Notes under the pieces: model-generated | What the model was told of the DNA's origin: nothing | Seen by the model: only the letters and a program-made list of their open reading frames with translations | The model's database searches: none | Made by a program: the position numbers and the translations under genes | Assembly (NCBI GenBank): GCA_027704905.1 | Contig: CM051021.1 | Location: forward strand, 1,485,490 to 1,549,489 | Source: Muraenolepis orangiensis | Lineage: Eukaryota > Chordata > Actinopteri > Gadiformes > Muraenolepididae | Length of the DNA: 64,000 bases | Reading direction: 5' to 3' | Shown here: positions 54,401 through 63,510 of the stretch, piece after piece | Numbering within the stretch: position 1 is the stretch's first letter | Layout: each line of letters starts with the position of its first letter

Positions 54401-56139
54401 CCGGGATCTGTCTCAACTCCATGTTGGGAGACTATGTGACCCAAGTATTTTACAGATGTTTGGAAAAACTTGCATTTCTCCGGAGACAGCTTCAGCCCGT
54501 ACTCCTTTAATTGTCGAAGGACGTGTGTTAGTCGAGATTCGTGTTCCTCCAGGGTTTCAGAGAAGACAATGATGTCGTCGATGAACACCAGTGCTTCTTT
54601 CCTGTTGAGGTCCCCTATACACTTCTCCATTAGCCTTTGGAACGAACTAGGTGCGTTCGTGATCCCTTGTGGCATTCTGTTGAACTCCCAGAACCCGAGG
54701 GGGCACACAAAGGCGGTTTTCTGCTTATCAGCCTCTTCCATCTCGATCTGGTAATAGCCTGACTTCAGATCAAGAACAGAGAACCACTTTGACCCAGTCA
54801 GCACAGAGAAAACTCCTTCCAGGTTGGGCAGAGCGTAGGCATCCTTTATGGTCTGAGAATTAAGTTTCCTGAAGTCAATGCACAGGCGCACTGAGTTGTT
54901 CTTCTTCCGGACCACAACGATAGGGGATGCGAAAGGAGACTCTGACTCACGAATGATGCCTGCTGCCAGCAGCTCCTGAAGGTGCTTCCGCACTGCGTCC
55001 ACATCCTGAGGATGGATAGGCCTGGCTCTATGTTTGAAGGGGGTCTCATCACAGAGTTTGATATGATGCTTCACGTCATCAGTGTGGCCGTAGTCAAGAT
55101 CATTTTGGGCGAACACCTCTGGCATAGAGTTCAACAGCTCTGTTATTCTGTCTTTCCACTTTAATGGCACAGGGGAGTTATCAAAGTCAAATTCCATCTT
55201 GGGCCTGACTAGCTCTGTCACTTGGTCAGTAGATTTCCTCAGATTAGCAGAGGGCTCCTTCCCCACCACTCTTTGGATAGAGTGTATCTCAGCTAGCACG
55301 GTCCTTGGGGGAATCACTATGTCACTCTGTGTTTCATTCCTGATCAGGACAGGCAAGTGGCAGGGGCGCTTATCTGGCAAGGTGTGCAAGCTGCTAGCTA
55401 CCAGCAACCCACTGGGCAGGGACGACTCGGATGGTGGCTCTATAATGACCCATTTTTCTGTGTGGCTTCCAGTCACATGGATTAGTCCCTCCAGGACCAC
55501 CGTGCTGCCAGCTGGTACAACTTCGGGTGTGTTTCCCTTCACCTTCACTCTTCCCAGGTTGCCATTGCATGCCTGTTCCTGTCGTATCTTAAGGGTCTTG
55601 AGGACGGCACGGTATCCATAGAATGATGCCTGAGGACTGCCCGCATTTTCCTGTGTATAGCTAGAGTAAAGGGTATCTAGAGAGTTGGTACCAATAAGGA
55701 TTTGGGGCGTGTTAGTCATATCTGGGACCACTAAGGCTAATGTGGGCACTTCAGTTTCAATTCCCAGAAACTCTTTTGGGAATGTTAAATTCAGCTCTAC
55801 ATACCCAAGGTATGGCACTGCCTGTCCATTTGCTCCCTCCACTTCCAACAAGTCGTTCAATGATTTCATTGGGCGAGTTGACAAGTGACTCTTATAGAGT
55901 GACAGGGGAATGGTGGTGACCTGGGATCCGGTGTCTAAGAGACAGTTGATTTCTTTTCCTCCTATTTTGATCAGAGCTGTGCACTTCATGCCTACCAATC
56001 CTCTAGGTAGCTTGATGGAAGATAATTTACTTTGAGCACTTTTGCTGATCACTGGTTCAGTTCTTTTAGGGCGCATCTCTTTTCTCTTGGTCCCTGTTTG
56101 CCCTCCAACAGAAACCGTCAGCAGTTTAACTGGTCCCAT
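51382..56139 (-). CDS. pol: Ty3/gypsy Pol polyprotein, copy b
   Basis: 1585 codons whose translation is identical to copy a, with the same start, stop inside the LTR and the same catalytic residues (protease DTGSQ at 69-73, RT FIDD at 519-522, integrase D1050, D1109 and E1144). Open frames in the other five frames also have the same lengths and translations as in copy a, which leaves little room for silent differences. Either both copies are very young or one is an assembly duplicate. Expression would start from LTR c. Confidence 0.97.
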   Translation of the reverse strand: MGPVKLLTVSVGGQTGTKRKEMRPKRTEPVISKSAQSKLSSIKLPRGLVGMKCTALIKIGGKEINCLLDTGSQVTTIPLSLYKSHLSTRPMKSLNDLLEVEGANGQAVPYLGYVELNLTFPKEFLGIETEVPTLALVVPDMTNTPQILIGTNSLDTLYSSYTQENAGSPQASFYGYRAVLKTLKIRQEQACNGNLGRVKVKGNTPEVVPAGSTVVLEGLIHVTGSHTEKWVIIEPPSESSLPSGLLVASSLHTLPDKRPCHLPVLIRNETQSDIVIPPRTVLAEIHSIQRVVGKEPSANLRKSTDQVTELVRPKMEFDFDNSPVPLKWKDRITELLNSMPEVFAQNDLDYGHTDDVKHHIKLCDETPFKHRARPIHPQDVDAVRKHLQELLAAGIIRESESPFASPIVVVRKKNNSVRLCIDFRKLNSQTIKDAYALPNLEGVFSVLTGSKWFSVLDLKSGYYQIEMEEADKQKTAFVCPLGFWEFNRMPQGITNAPSSFQRLMEKCIGDLNRKEALVFIDDIIVFSETLEEHESRLTHVLRQLKEYGLKLSPEKCKFFQTSVKYLGHIVSQHGVETDPGKIEALETWPRPTNLQQLRSFLGFSGYYRRFVQDYAKITKPLNDLTAGYPPLRKSSKKKKEPDKQYFNPGGSFGDRWTPPCQQAFETLIEKLTSAPVLGFADPKRPYILHTDASTTGLGAALYQEQDGKKRAIAFASRGLTKSEAKYPAHKLEFLALKWAVTAKFSDYLYGTDFTAVTDSNPLTYILTSAKLDAMSYRWLSSLSTYSFKLQYRAGRQNQDADGLSRRPHGDLMDDPVSQKERDRIKQFTLHHLMDMEHTDVLPEVVTAICEKHQVYQPNASLGPPYSPVALVESLALHTDALPSGFQRENEHGLPVIPHLSEEDLMERQRADPDLRAVIEQLQTGEKPPPTQRRELPDIGLWLREWNRLEIRNGVLYRRRQDQGDLVYQLALPADLRATVLRSLHDDLGHLGAERTLDLARSRFYWPRMSVDVEEKIKRCERCVRRKTQQERAAPLVNITTSRPLELVCMDFLSIEPDRTNTRDVLVITDHFTKYAVAVPTPNQKAQTVAKCLWDNFLVHYGFPERLHSDQGPDFESHTIKELCRIAGIQKTRTTPYHPRGNPVERFNRTLLQMLGTLENKNKTHWKDFVKPLVHAYNCTRNDVTGFSPYELMFGRQPRLPIDLAFGLPVNKPQKSHSQYVHDLRSRLEESYKIATRNAAKTADRNKRRFDKRVVDSTLEAGDRVLVRNVRIRGKHKLADKWESGVHVVVRRASDLPVYTVRPDSKDGPLRTLHRDLLLPCGFLPVVEPEGPAPKRGIRRPQTRQNPGIEDDEEPEDMRDPSDSEEGCVYYYPYGGTVEVDTRTLSDMEPVQRERNQPMQEARPAMVVPGKLHPLPRDPGKESLPELEVEGETPPETETAREKPADPEPEGGTSSSGLAAKRRCSFERLCEVPEDAPSEMAEGLPVPSDMSNSDEGPQEQQPEATEVGTIRDEIEQDIPRIQPTRHRTPPDRLHYTQLGNPFVSLVQSLFQGISSAFIDILQDPRYQCRCNGTYTPLRGECVTPGY
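51401..51415 (-). other. Polypurine tract, copy b
   Basis: Same as 43246-43260, next to LTR b. Confidence 0.88.
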
Positions 56140-57920
56140 TTAATCTGCCTCTCTTTACACTGGTGCCTCTTTTCTTCAACCAGAGCAGGGTTCGGTTCAT
56201 CTTCACAGTTTGGAGCAATGTGCCCATCTTCTCCGCAATGGAAACAGTACCAAGGACGGGGCCTGGAAGAAGCAGGGGCCCCACGATATGACTGCTCGGT
56301 TGCCTCATGGTCGGTTTTGATCGCCACACCTTTTGATCGTGGATTCCTCCTTATCTGATCGTCTTGCACTCGAAATGCAGTCATCTGAGCTTGGAGCTCG
56401 ACGACTTGTCTCTTTAGTGCAGTAACCTCAGCTGATTCTGGCGGTTTCTTCTTGGTCGTTGGTTTAGCTGGTGCCTGCATGGCAACGACTTGAGCTTGAA
56501 GCTCAGAAACCTGTTCTCTCAGGGTATCAGTTTCAGTGGTGGTGGCCTCTGAGTCTTCCCAGGTGTGAGCAGCTTGACTGTGCACGACCGTTCTAGTCTT
56601 GGGAGCAGTGGAAACTTGCCTGTCTAGGCCAAGATGTCTTCTCATGCGATCTTCCTTCGCCGCGTGTCTATCCTCTTCTGTTCTGATAAGAAACACCAGC
56701 TCGGCGAACGAAGGCGGCTGTGCTTTCTTCTGTTCCAATTGAAGGTCTCTGATCAGCTCACGATTCCAACAGCCTCTGCAGAATTGCTTCAAGAGACATC
56801 GACCTCTTTCCTCCTCCACAATACCACCTCGTCTGATAGCTGTGCTCAGGGTGATTTGTAGTCTATTCAGGTAACTTGAGGGTCTTTCACCAGTGTTTTG
56901 AAAGGTGCCCATTAACTTGGCAACCAAGTCGTCTCCATCTTCCACTGACCCATAGACCGAGTCCAGGAGCTCAAGATATTCTGAAGGTGAGGCTCTGGGA
57001 CCAACCTGTTTGATGACATCGGTGGCAGGGGGCAGTAGACTGTCGGCGATTTTCTGTGTTCTATGCAGGTCAGAGATGGATGGGTCCGTCATCAGGAGTT
57101 CAACACTCGCACGCCAGGTGTCATAATCGGGTTCATTATTAGGACGAGGACTTCTCCCAGAGAAGACTCGAAGACGAACAGAGATCTCTTGGTGAGACCT
57201 GGCAGCCTCAGTCTTCACGATGTGTTCAACTATTATCTTTTGCACACTAGGAGGGTTAACCGTCGTCATGGAGAGAACTGGTTGGATCATCGCGGAAACA
57301 TGACCACTCCCTGCTCCTGCTAGGGTTTGGTGTGTTGCAGTTCGCTCGAGTCCCTTGGCTGGGCTTTTAGGTGTGTCATACTCGGGGTTCCACTCAGGGG
57401 AAGCGTGCGGGGAACCCACGGTGGTGGTTGCTTCAGCAGCTTCACTCCCTAGGTTCTGGGGCTCCGTCTCTAAGTTTGGCAGCTCTTGGGCTGGGGGATT
57501 AATCCCTCCCGCTGGGACCATCTTTGTCAACTCCTCCTGAAGTACTTCTTGGAAAGACCTCCCACTTGTTCTTGCTATATCTTGCAATGTGTCAAGGTAT
57601 CCATTGGTGGCGCTACTACTAGCATCATGTGTGTAGACACTATCTAAAGCACGCACATTAAAGGTGACATTGGCGTCACGGAGACTCTTGTAGCCTAGGG
57701 GCAGTAAGGGTCTTAATGTCTGCATAGCGATGCCATCGCTCTTAAACTCAACTATGACGTGATGGTGAAATTCTGAGTTATGGTCATCGATCAGCAAAAG
57801 GCGATTTATAGGGCCATGGGATACTAATGTTTCCTCAAGCTCTTTGGGGTTAATCAGCGGAGTGCCATCAACAATGACAGAGTTAGGGATATCTACATGT
57901 TCAGCCTTCACTATATCCAT
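56118..57920 (-). CDS. gag: Ty3/gypsy Gag with PNMA-like organisation, copy b
   Basis: 600 codons identical in translation to copy a, including the RRM-like N-terminus, capsid region, coiled coils and CCHC knuckle (C559, C562, H567, C572). The 22-nt overlap with pol and its -1 phase are also the same. It lies directly after the leader that follows LTR c, so in an ordinary transcript from the outer 5' LTR this would be the gag that is translated. Confidence 0.93.
   Translation of the reverse strand: MDIVKAEHVDIPNSVIVDGTPLINPKELEETLVSHGPINRLLLIDDHNSEFHHHVIVEFKSDGIAMQTLRPLLPLGYKSLRDANVTFNVRALDSVYTHDASSSATNGYLDTLQDIARTSGRSFQEVLQEELTKMVPAGGINPPAQELPNLETEPQNLGSEAAEATTTVGSPHASPEWNPEYDTPKSPAKGLERTATHQTLAGAGSGHVSAMIQPVLSMTTVNPPSVQKIIVEHIVKTEAARSHQEISVRLRVFSGRSPRPNNEPDYDTWRASVELLMTDPSISDLHRTQKIADSLLPPATDVIKQVGPRASPSEYLELLDSVYGSVEDGDDLVAKLMGTFQNTGERPSSYLNRLQITLSTAIRRGGIVEEERGRCLLKQFCRGCWNRELIRDLQLEQKKAQPPSFAELVFLIRTEEDRHAAKEDRMRRHLGLDRQVSTAPKTRTVVHSQAAHTWEDSEATTTETDTLREQVSELQAQVVAMQAPAKPTTKKKPPESAEVTALKRQVVELQAQMTAFRVQDDQIRRNPRSKGVAIKTDHEATEQSYRGAPASSRPRPWYCFHCGEDGHIAPNCEDEPNPALVEEKRHQCKERQIKWDQLNC
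56124..56130 (-). promoter_or_regulatory. Candidate -1 frameshift heptamer, copy b
   Basis: GTTAAAC at the same position relative to the gag stop as in copy a. Confidence 0.7.
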
Positions 57921-57994
57921 TTTAAGGCTTTTAGATTACTATCATCGATTGTCTTTTCCTGTGGTGTGATCACTCTTGTACAAACACAGTCTCT

Positions 57995-58012
57995 CTCCTG
58001 GCTGGCTCGCCA
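57995..58012 (-). other. Candidate primer-binding site, copy b
   Basis: Same sequence as 49840-49857, six bases after LTR c. Confidence 0.6.
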
Positions 58013-58018
58013 ACTTTA

Positions 58019-59555
58019 TGTAACACTAGCTTAGTAACTAGACAAGGTATCTATATATGGGTTTGGGCCAGATCAGAAGAAACCAAGTTCGCCTCGGAAG
58101 AGAGATGGTCTGCACAAGAATGAAGCACTGACAACAGATCTATGTTTTGAAGGTAAGGAAATGTGTTTCTCTTTCCAGTTCTTCCTTACCTTCTTTGGTT
58201 TATTTTCTTTCCACAAGTCAGGATAATACACTGTACAATGAATTAAACAAAATGAATGAATATGTACAAAACACCCTGGGTCTGATGCCCAAACCTTCCC
58301 TGGTTCCACTACTTTAGTTACTATTTTAATTATATCTACTCACTGTTTTAATTATTATCTATATACTATTTTAATTATTATCTATTTACTGTTTTAATTA
58401 TTATCTATATACTATTTTAATTATTATCTATATACTATTTTAATTATTATCTATATGCTATTTCAATATTATAACTTAAACTAACTGGATTAGCTAATTC
58501 TAGGAACCAGGACTCTTAATATTTGAAAGAAGACCCTTATATCCAAACCATCTCAAATCAAAAGCTCTGTTAACACAAAAGCAATAAAACAAACAAAATG
58601 GTTTCCCTGAGCAGTGTACTTAACAAAGAACCTGAATCCTATTACAACTTAGTTATCTCTATCCATTTACACACAACGACTTCACTCATTCCATGAATGG
58701 TGGTCAAACTCTGTCCATGTGTTCAGGGAACTTGGTGTCCGTGGCCCTTTAAATCAGTTCAGTGATACGAATCCATCCTGGGAAACGTGTCGTTGAGTGC
58801 GCTTATCCTACCGCTCTGTAGAAGGCGCGGTTTAACTCTGTCCTTGTTCACTTCACAGGTCGTTCTCGTGGGAGGCTCGCCAGCCTGTCCGCCGCCGATG
58901 CAGTCCAAAGGAACCAGCAGACGAACAGACGAATCCAGGATCCAAATCAGTCCAACACAAAACCCAGCCTTGCAATACAAAACCATACGTGCATATCAAC
59001 GTCTCATTCAATAAAGTGCATTTACAACCTGTACCTGGGTTCAACTCTTTTCATTATGTCATGCATCACATGGCTGTATAGCGGCCCCTCGTGCTTTTGA
59101 GGAACAATGTTGCGACATTCCAACTATCGTTATACCGCACATTACACTCAATTATCATGTTACCACAACTTTCTAATAGTCACATTTCTCTTGTTTGAGA
59201 CTCACCAAGGATTTCTCTGATGCTAACTAGCAACCGTCTCGACGAGTGTGTGCTGAATCCCTTCGCACACTTCTCACAATATCCACAAAGGTTCTTCTTT
59301 CTAATTCAATTCAGGATATCATACCAGTATTCTCTCTTCTATCAGTAATCTGAGGATAGTTATCATATACCAACGGGACGATGTCTTAAACATCCACACC
59401 TCATGTCATTCCTGACTCGACCAAGGAAAATCTGGTATTGACCGGAGTTCACGGTAAACGTAGGAGGCGGGCCTAACGCTCTGATTGGTCAAATCTCATT
59501 TCAATGTTAGAGATAAGTTTTGGAGTCATTGGAGCTCTAGTAACCAGGGGTTACA
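58019..59555 (-). repeat. LTR c (5' LTR of the dimer)
   Basis: 1537 bp. Any U3 promoter for the array would lie here. A -strand L2 frame runs into it and stops after V-T-P-G-Y, the same residues that end pol. Confidence 0.95.
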
Positions 59556-59559
59556 TTAT
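59556..59559. repeat. Target-site duplication of gypsy dimer, right
   Basis: TTAT, matching 41705-41708. Confidence 0.85.
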
Positions 59560-60620
59560 ACTCCCGCTTGGCAGAGACGATGGTCTTACGGAGGTCGTAG
59601 CGGGCTCTCGTGTATTCCTCCATATTCTCGGAGCCAAAGGCGGTGTTACGCGCGTGTAGGGCAGCGCGAACATCGCCGTTAATCCACGGTTTCTGGTTGG
59701 GGTATATCCGAACCGACTTGGTCAGAACAACGTCATCTATGCACTTCTTGATGAACCCGGTGACCGAGGACGCGTACTCGTTGATGTTGATTGTCCGAGG
59801 AAACGCGGAACATGTGCCAGTCAGCGCGATCAAAACAATCCTGCAGCATAGAGTCCGATTGGTCCGACCAGCATTGGACCTCCCTCACAGCGTTCGGTTG
59901 CTGCTTCAGTCTCTGCCTATAGGCGGGGAGTACCTGGATAGAGCGGTGGTCTGATTTGCCGAACGGTGGGCAGAAGAGGGCCTTGTAGCCATCACGGAAG
60001 GGAGTGTAGCAGTGGTCGAGGATCCGCTCACCCCGTGTGCTGCTCGTTATGTGTTGGTAGAACTTCGGGAGAACTTCTTGAGGTTCTCCTTGTTGAAGTC
60101 CCCCGCCACGATGAGAGCAGCCTCAGGGTGTGCCGACTCCTGTTCGCTGATAGCCCCATAAAGTTCCTTCAGCGCTGTGTCCGTGTTGGCTTGTGGGGGA
60201 ATTTAAACAGCGGTCACGGTTACCGCTGTAAACTCCCGAGGTAGCCAGTATGGACGGCTCATAAGCATCAGGTACTCCAGGTCCGGGGAACAGAAAGACT
60301 TGAGGGGATGTACATGACTTTGGTTGCACCAAGATCTGTTTATCATGAGACATACCCCCCCCTCCACAATCTTTACCGGAGAGAGCCTTTGTTCTGTCCG
60401 ACCGGTGGACGGAAAATCCTGTCGGCTCGATAGCTGCGTCGGTAACCCCCTCCGACATCCATGTCTCCGTAAGGCAGATGATACAATTGTCCTTAGTTTC
60501 CCAGTGGAATTGAATACGAGCCTGTAGCTTGCTTAACTTATTGTCCAGAGACTGTACATTAGCCAGTAGAATGGTGGGTAGTGGGGGGCGATCGGATCGA
60601 CATCTCAGCCTGACTAGCAT
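59560..60620 (-). pseudogene. L2-type LINE endonuclease and linker, frame-broken
   Basis: 60620-60123 carries the AP-type endonuclease start: TILLANVQSLDNKLSKLQ, then CIICLTETWMSEGVTD with the catalytic glutamate, and FSVHRSDR. The next conserved parts lie between 60120 and 59840 in shifted frames (AALIVAGDFN, later KSDHRSIQV with the terminal SDH motif). 59833-59560 carries the linker (NQKPWINGDVRAALHARNTA). At least two frame changes occur. The rest of the ORF resumes at 41704. Confidence 0.85.
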
Positions 60621-60844
60621 GCCGGCTCGCTTCCCTCACTTCTTCCTGCGACACTTGCGTGTAATCGTGCCCAAAATGGTCGGAGATAATCCAGCTGTGA
60701 CTTTGGGCGGGACGTCCGAGTCGAAAGAATGAAAAATCTTATAAATAAATGTGCTGCTAACTTCCTGAACAAAACTGCGTCGTCGTGCGGGATCTCGCGA
60801 CACGGCAGCCATCTCATATGGCGCCATACTCCGGCGCCATACTC

Positions 60845-60885
60845 CAAACACAGACACACACACACATACGCACGCTCACATACAC
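60845..60885 (+). repeat. Short (CA)n microsatellite
   Basis: ACACACACATACGCACGC type. Confidence 0.85.
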
Positions 60886-61300
60886 ACACCAGTGGCGGCT
60901 GGTGGTTGTAAAAGTAGGGGAGGAAGGAAGGTGCCTAACTAAAAATGTTGACAGTTTATTAGTGCGTAATTTGAGCAGACAAGCCAAACAGAATTAAAAC
61001 CGATTGTGATAAGAGGGGTAAGAAGCATTGTTTAATGAAAAATTGATATTTTGTGATTAATCCATTTATGATGAAAATCTGTGTTTCTTTTGCGAGCCAA
61101 AGAAACACCACCTTGTCACGGTCAGCCTAGCTTTCTGTTTACGTTTGGTGTCATGCACCTGGAACGCTTTGAGGAGGAACTCAAGTTTCAAATCTAAATA
61201 AATTAAAAGTAAATGACTCACAAGTTTTCTGGAATGCAGAATTAATGAATGACACAAGATAGATCTTTGCATGATGATAACCCGCCCCCCAAAACTCTGA
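60886..61300 (+). mobile_element. Possible hAT-like terminal fragment
   Basis: Starts CCAGTGGCGGCTGGTGG, a terminus seen in some fish hAT-type elements. The mirrored end was not found, and the interior is AT-rich with no coding signal. Confidence 0.35.
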
Positions 61301-61589
61301 TTGGGTATTGACCAGCACAGTGAGCTCTGCTGATTGGTTCACAGAGCCTCTGGCTAGACTGGCTATAGAAGAGGGTTTGGTACATATGTTGAAGGTTCTG
61401 TGGTGGTCAGTAGTGGTCTTTTGATAGCACCTTCACATCACACACACATCACATCACAGAGTGTTGAATAGGATCTGAGGTGGTTCAGCTTACAATGACT
61501 CACGCTTGTTGAGAAACTGGAGTGGTGTGGGATTGAATGATGAACAACCATTTACAAAAGGATGATATAAATAAACATGTTTACTGTGA
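61301..61589. other. Unassigned
   Basis: No gene or repeat family recognised. Confidence 0.4.
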
Positions 61590-61657
61590 GGTGTCTCTCT
61601 CTGTCTCTCTCTCTGTCTCTCTCTCTGTCTCTCTCTGTCTCTGTCTATCTCTCTCTG

Positions 61658-61690
<33 letters not shown>

Positions 61691-61979
61691 GTCTCTGTCT
61701 ATCTCTCTCTGTCTCTCTCTGTCTCTCTGTCTCTGTCTCTGTCTCTGTCTCTGTCTCTGTCTCTGTCTCTGTCTCTGTCTCTGTCTCTGTCTCTGTCTCT
61801 GTCTCTGTCTCTGTCTATCTCTCTCTGTCTCTCTCTGTCTCTCTCTGTCTCTCTGTCTCTCTATGTCTCTGTCTCTGTCTCTGTCTCTGTCTATCTCTCT
61901 CTGTCTCTCTATGTCTCTGTCTATCTCTCTCTTTCTCTCTCTGTCTCTCTATGTCTCTGTCTCTGTCTATCTCTCTCTG

Positions 61980-62010
<31 letters not shown>

Positions 62011-62235
62011 GTCTCTGTGTCTCTCTTGATCTCTCTCTGTCTCTCTGTCTCTCTCTGTCTCTGTCTATCTCTCTCTGTCTCTCTATGTCTCTCTGTCTCT
62101 CTCTGTCTCTGTCTCTGTCTCTGTCTATCTCTCTCTGTCTCTCTCTGTCTCTGTCTCTGTCTATCTCTCTCTGTCTCTCTCTGTCTCTCTGTCTCTCTCT
62201 GTCTCTGTCTCTGTCTCTGTCTATCTCTCTCTGTG
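61590..62235 (+). repeat. (CTCTGT)n-type microsatellite, about 650 bp
   Basis: Alternating CTCTCTGT, CTCTGT and CTATCTCT units. The Ser/Leu/Val and Arg/Glu open frames of up to 242 codons are artefacts. Confidence 0.97.
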
Positions 62236-62553
62236 AGATTGTTGTTGAGAGTAGGGACAAAATGAAAGTCATAACAATTGATATACAAACAAATACATCT
62301 AAAGGAACTGTGTGTATACCCATGATATTATTAAATGGAATACAGTTTAAATTTAATTAGTTTAAATTATTGCTGTCAAAGTTAACACGTTAATGAATGT
62401 GATTAATCTCGAGACTTTAACGCGCACTATTTTTTAAAACTCAGATTAATCCAAGTATCCGGTTTAGACGGCAGCTCCTTCAGTATTTCCAGTGCGCATG
62501 TTGACCTGGGAATGAACTGAGAGGCAGGCAGTAAGGCACGGTAAACTAACAGG

Positions 62554-63510
62554 ATGACTAAGGAGACGCGTCGCGGAGCGCTGGGCGGAACATTTCAATT
62601 AAAAAATCTTCCAGATGGAAGTTTAGACAAAAGCAAAGTTTTGTGTACACTTTGCAACGCTGCACTGTCTTTCCATCAGAGCACAACAAGTCTTAAGTTC
62701 CATCTTTGGGCAAAGTATCATTTTGCTGATATTAGCAAAGATGCTACCACAGCGATGGTATCAAGCCACACTCGCCAAACCACGCTGGCTGAGTGCAGCA
62801 AGGGCAGGTCCGTCAATAAGGCAACTACAACTAGGCTAACAGGTGCATTTGCGACACGGATTGCCATGGACTGCAGGCCTATCAGTATTGTGGAAGGGGC
62901 TTCAAGACATTCTACAGATCGCTTCAGCCGACCCATCTTACAAGCTGCCTTCAAGAGGAACTGTTGTCGCAACAATTCATGAACTGTATGGAAGTGAAAA
63001 GACAACTAAAGCAGAACAGTTAGCACAGGCTAAATGTATTGCATTGACCGATTGGAGACTACTGGACATCAGTAAGTAACCACAACTACCTCTGTGTAAC
63101 AGCACACCTAATTGATGACGAATGGAAACTACATTTGTTCGCTTTAAGTGTTGTTAAAATGGAGGAAAGGCATTTTGGCAGTTTCTTCTTTTCTTCAAGT
63201 TGCAAATGAGTGGGAAATAACAGACAAAGTGACACTCGTAATATGATCACGGCAGCAAAGTAACTTCCTGCAATTCAGAAATAATTTCAAGCCATATTGA
63301 TGTTATCTGAATGTAAAGTGTAGTCATTAATTCTGTTGGTCTAGTGTGCTTCAAGGCTGCATTCACAGAGGACCTCAAGAGGCCAAAGGAGAACACAAAC
63401 ATAGAACATGGCTACAACTAGCAACAGCTTTGGATCCGAGATTCAAGGACCTCAGGAGCCTTCCCAGAACCAAGAGGGGAGAGGACCAAAGCCTAGACCG
63501 GTATAGAGCC
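62554..63510 (+). pseudogene. ZBED-like hAT transposase, decayed
   Basis: The first frame (62554-62982) starts MTKETRRGALGGTFQLKNLP and has a BED finger with C31, C34, H50 and H56. A Thr/Ser-rich linker and the first helix of the hAT core (ATRIAMDCRPISIVEG) follow. A frame change near 62900 leads to QIASADPSYKLPSRGTVVAT (to about 63000), then a stop. A later piece near 63410-63450 reads TALDPRFKDLRS, a conserved hAT motif near the end of the catalytic domain. Most of the catalytic core between them is deleted. The family gave rise to host ZBED genes, but this copy is dead. Confidence 0.75.

Larger units (their letters stand above)
41709..59555 (-). mobile_element. Tandem Ty3/gypsy retrotransposon dimer (3 LTRs, 2 interiors)
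   Basis: LTRs at 41709-43245, 49864-51400 and 58019-59555 (1537 bp each) separate two 6618-bp interiors. The period is 8155 bp throughout. One TTAT pair flanks the whole array and none flanks the middle LTR, so it entered or arose as a unit at one site. Both interiors have intact gag and pol. I saw a single difference among LTRs: T at 41751 against G at 49906 and 58061. Confidence 0.95.
40319..60850 (-). mobile_element. L2-type LINE split by a tandem Ty3/gypsy dimer
   Basis: The pieces at 59556-60850 (5' side: leader, endonuclease and linker) and 40319-41708 (linker, RT) form one minus-strand LINE. Its reading frame is continuous across the gypsy insertion once one TTAT copy is removed: AKREYN on the right is followed by KDRVEEKFKS on the left. 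The 3' UTR and tail are missing, cut at the Rex3 junction. Length without the insertion is about 2.7 kb. Confidence 0.88.

Noticed and set aside
61537..62360. 242-codon Ser/Leu/Val frame and Arg/Glu frames
   Set aside because: Pure microsatellite translation of CTCTGT units.
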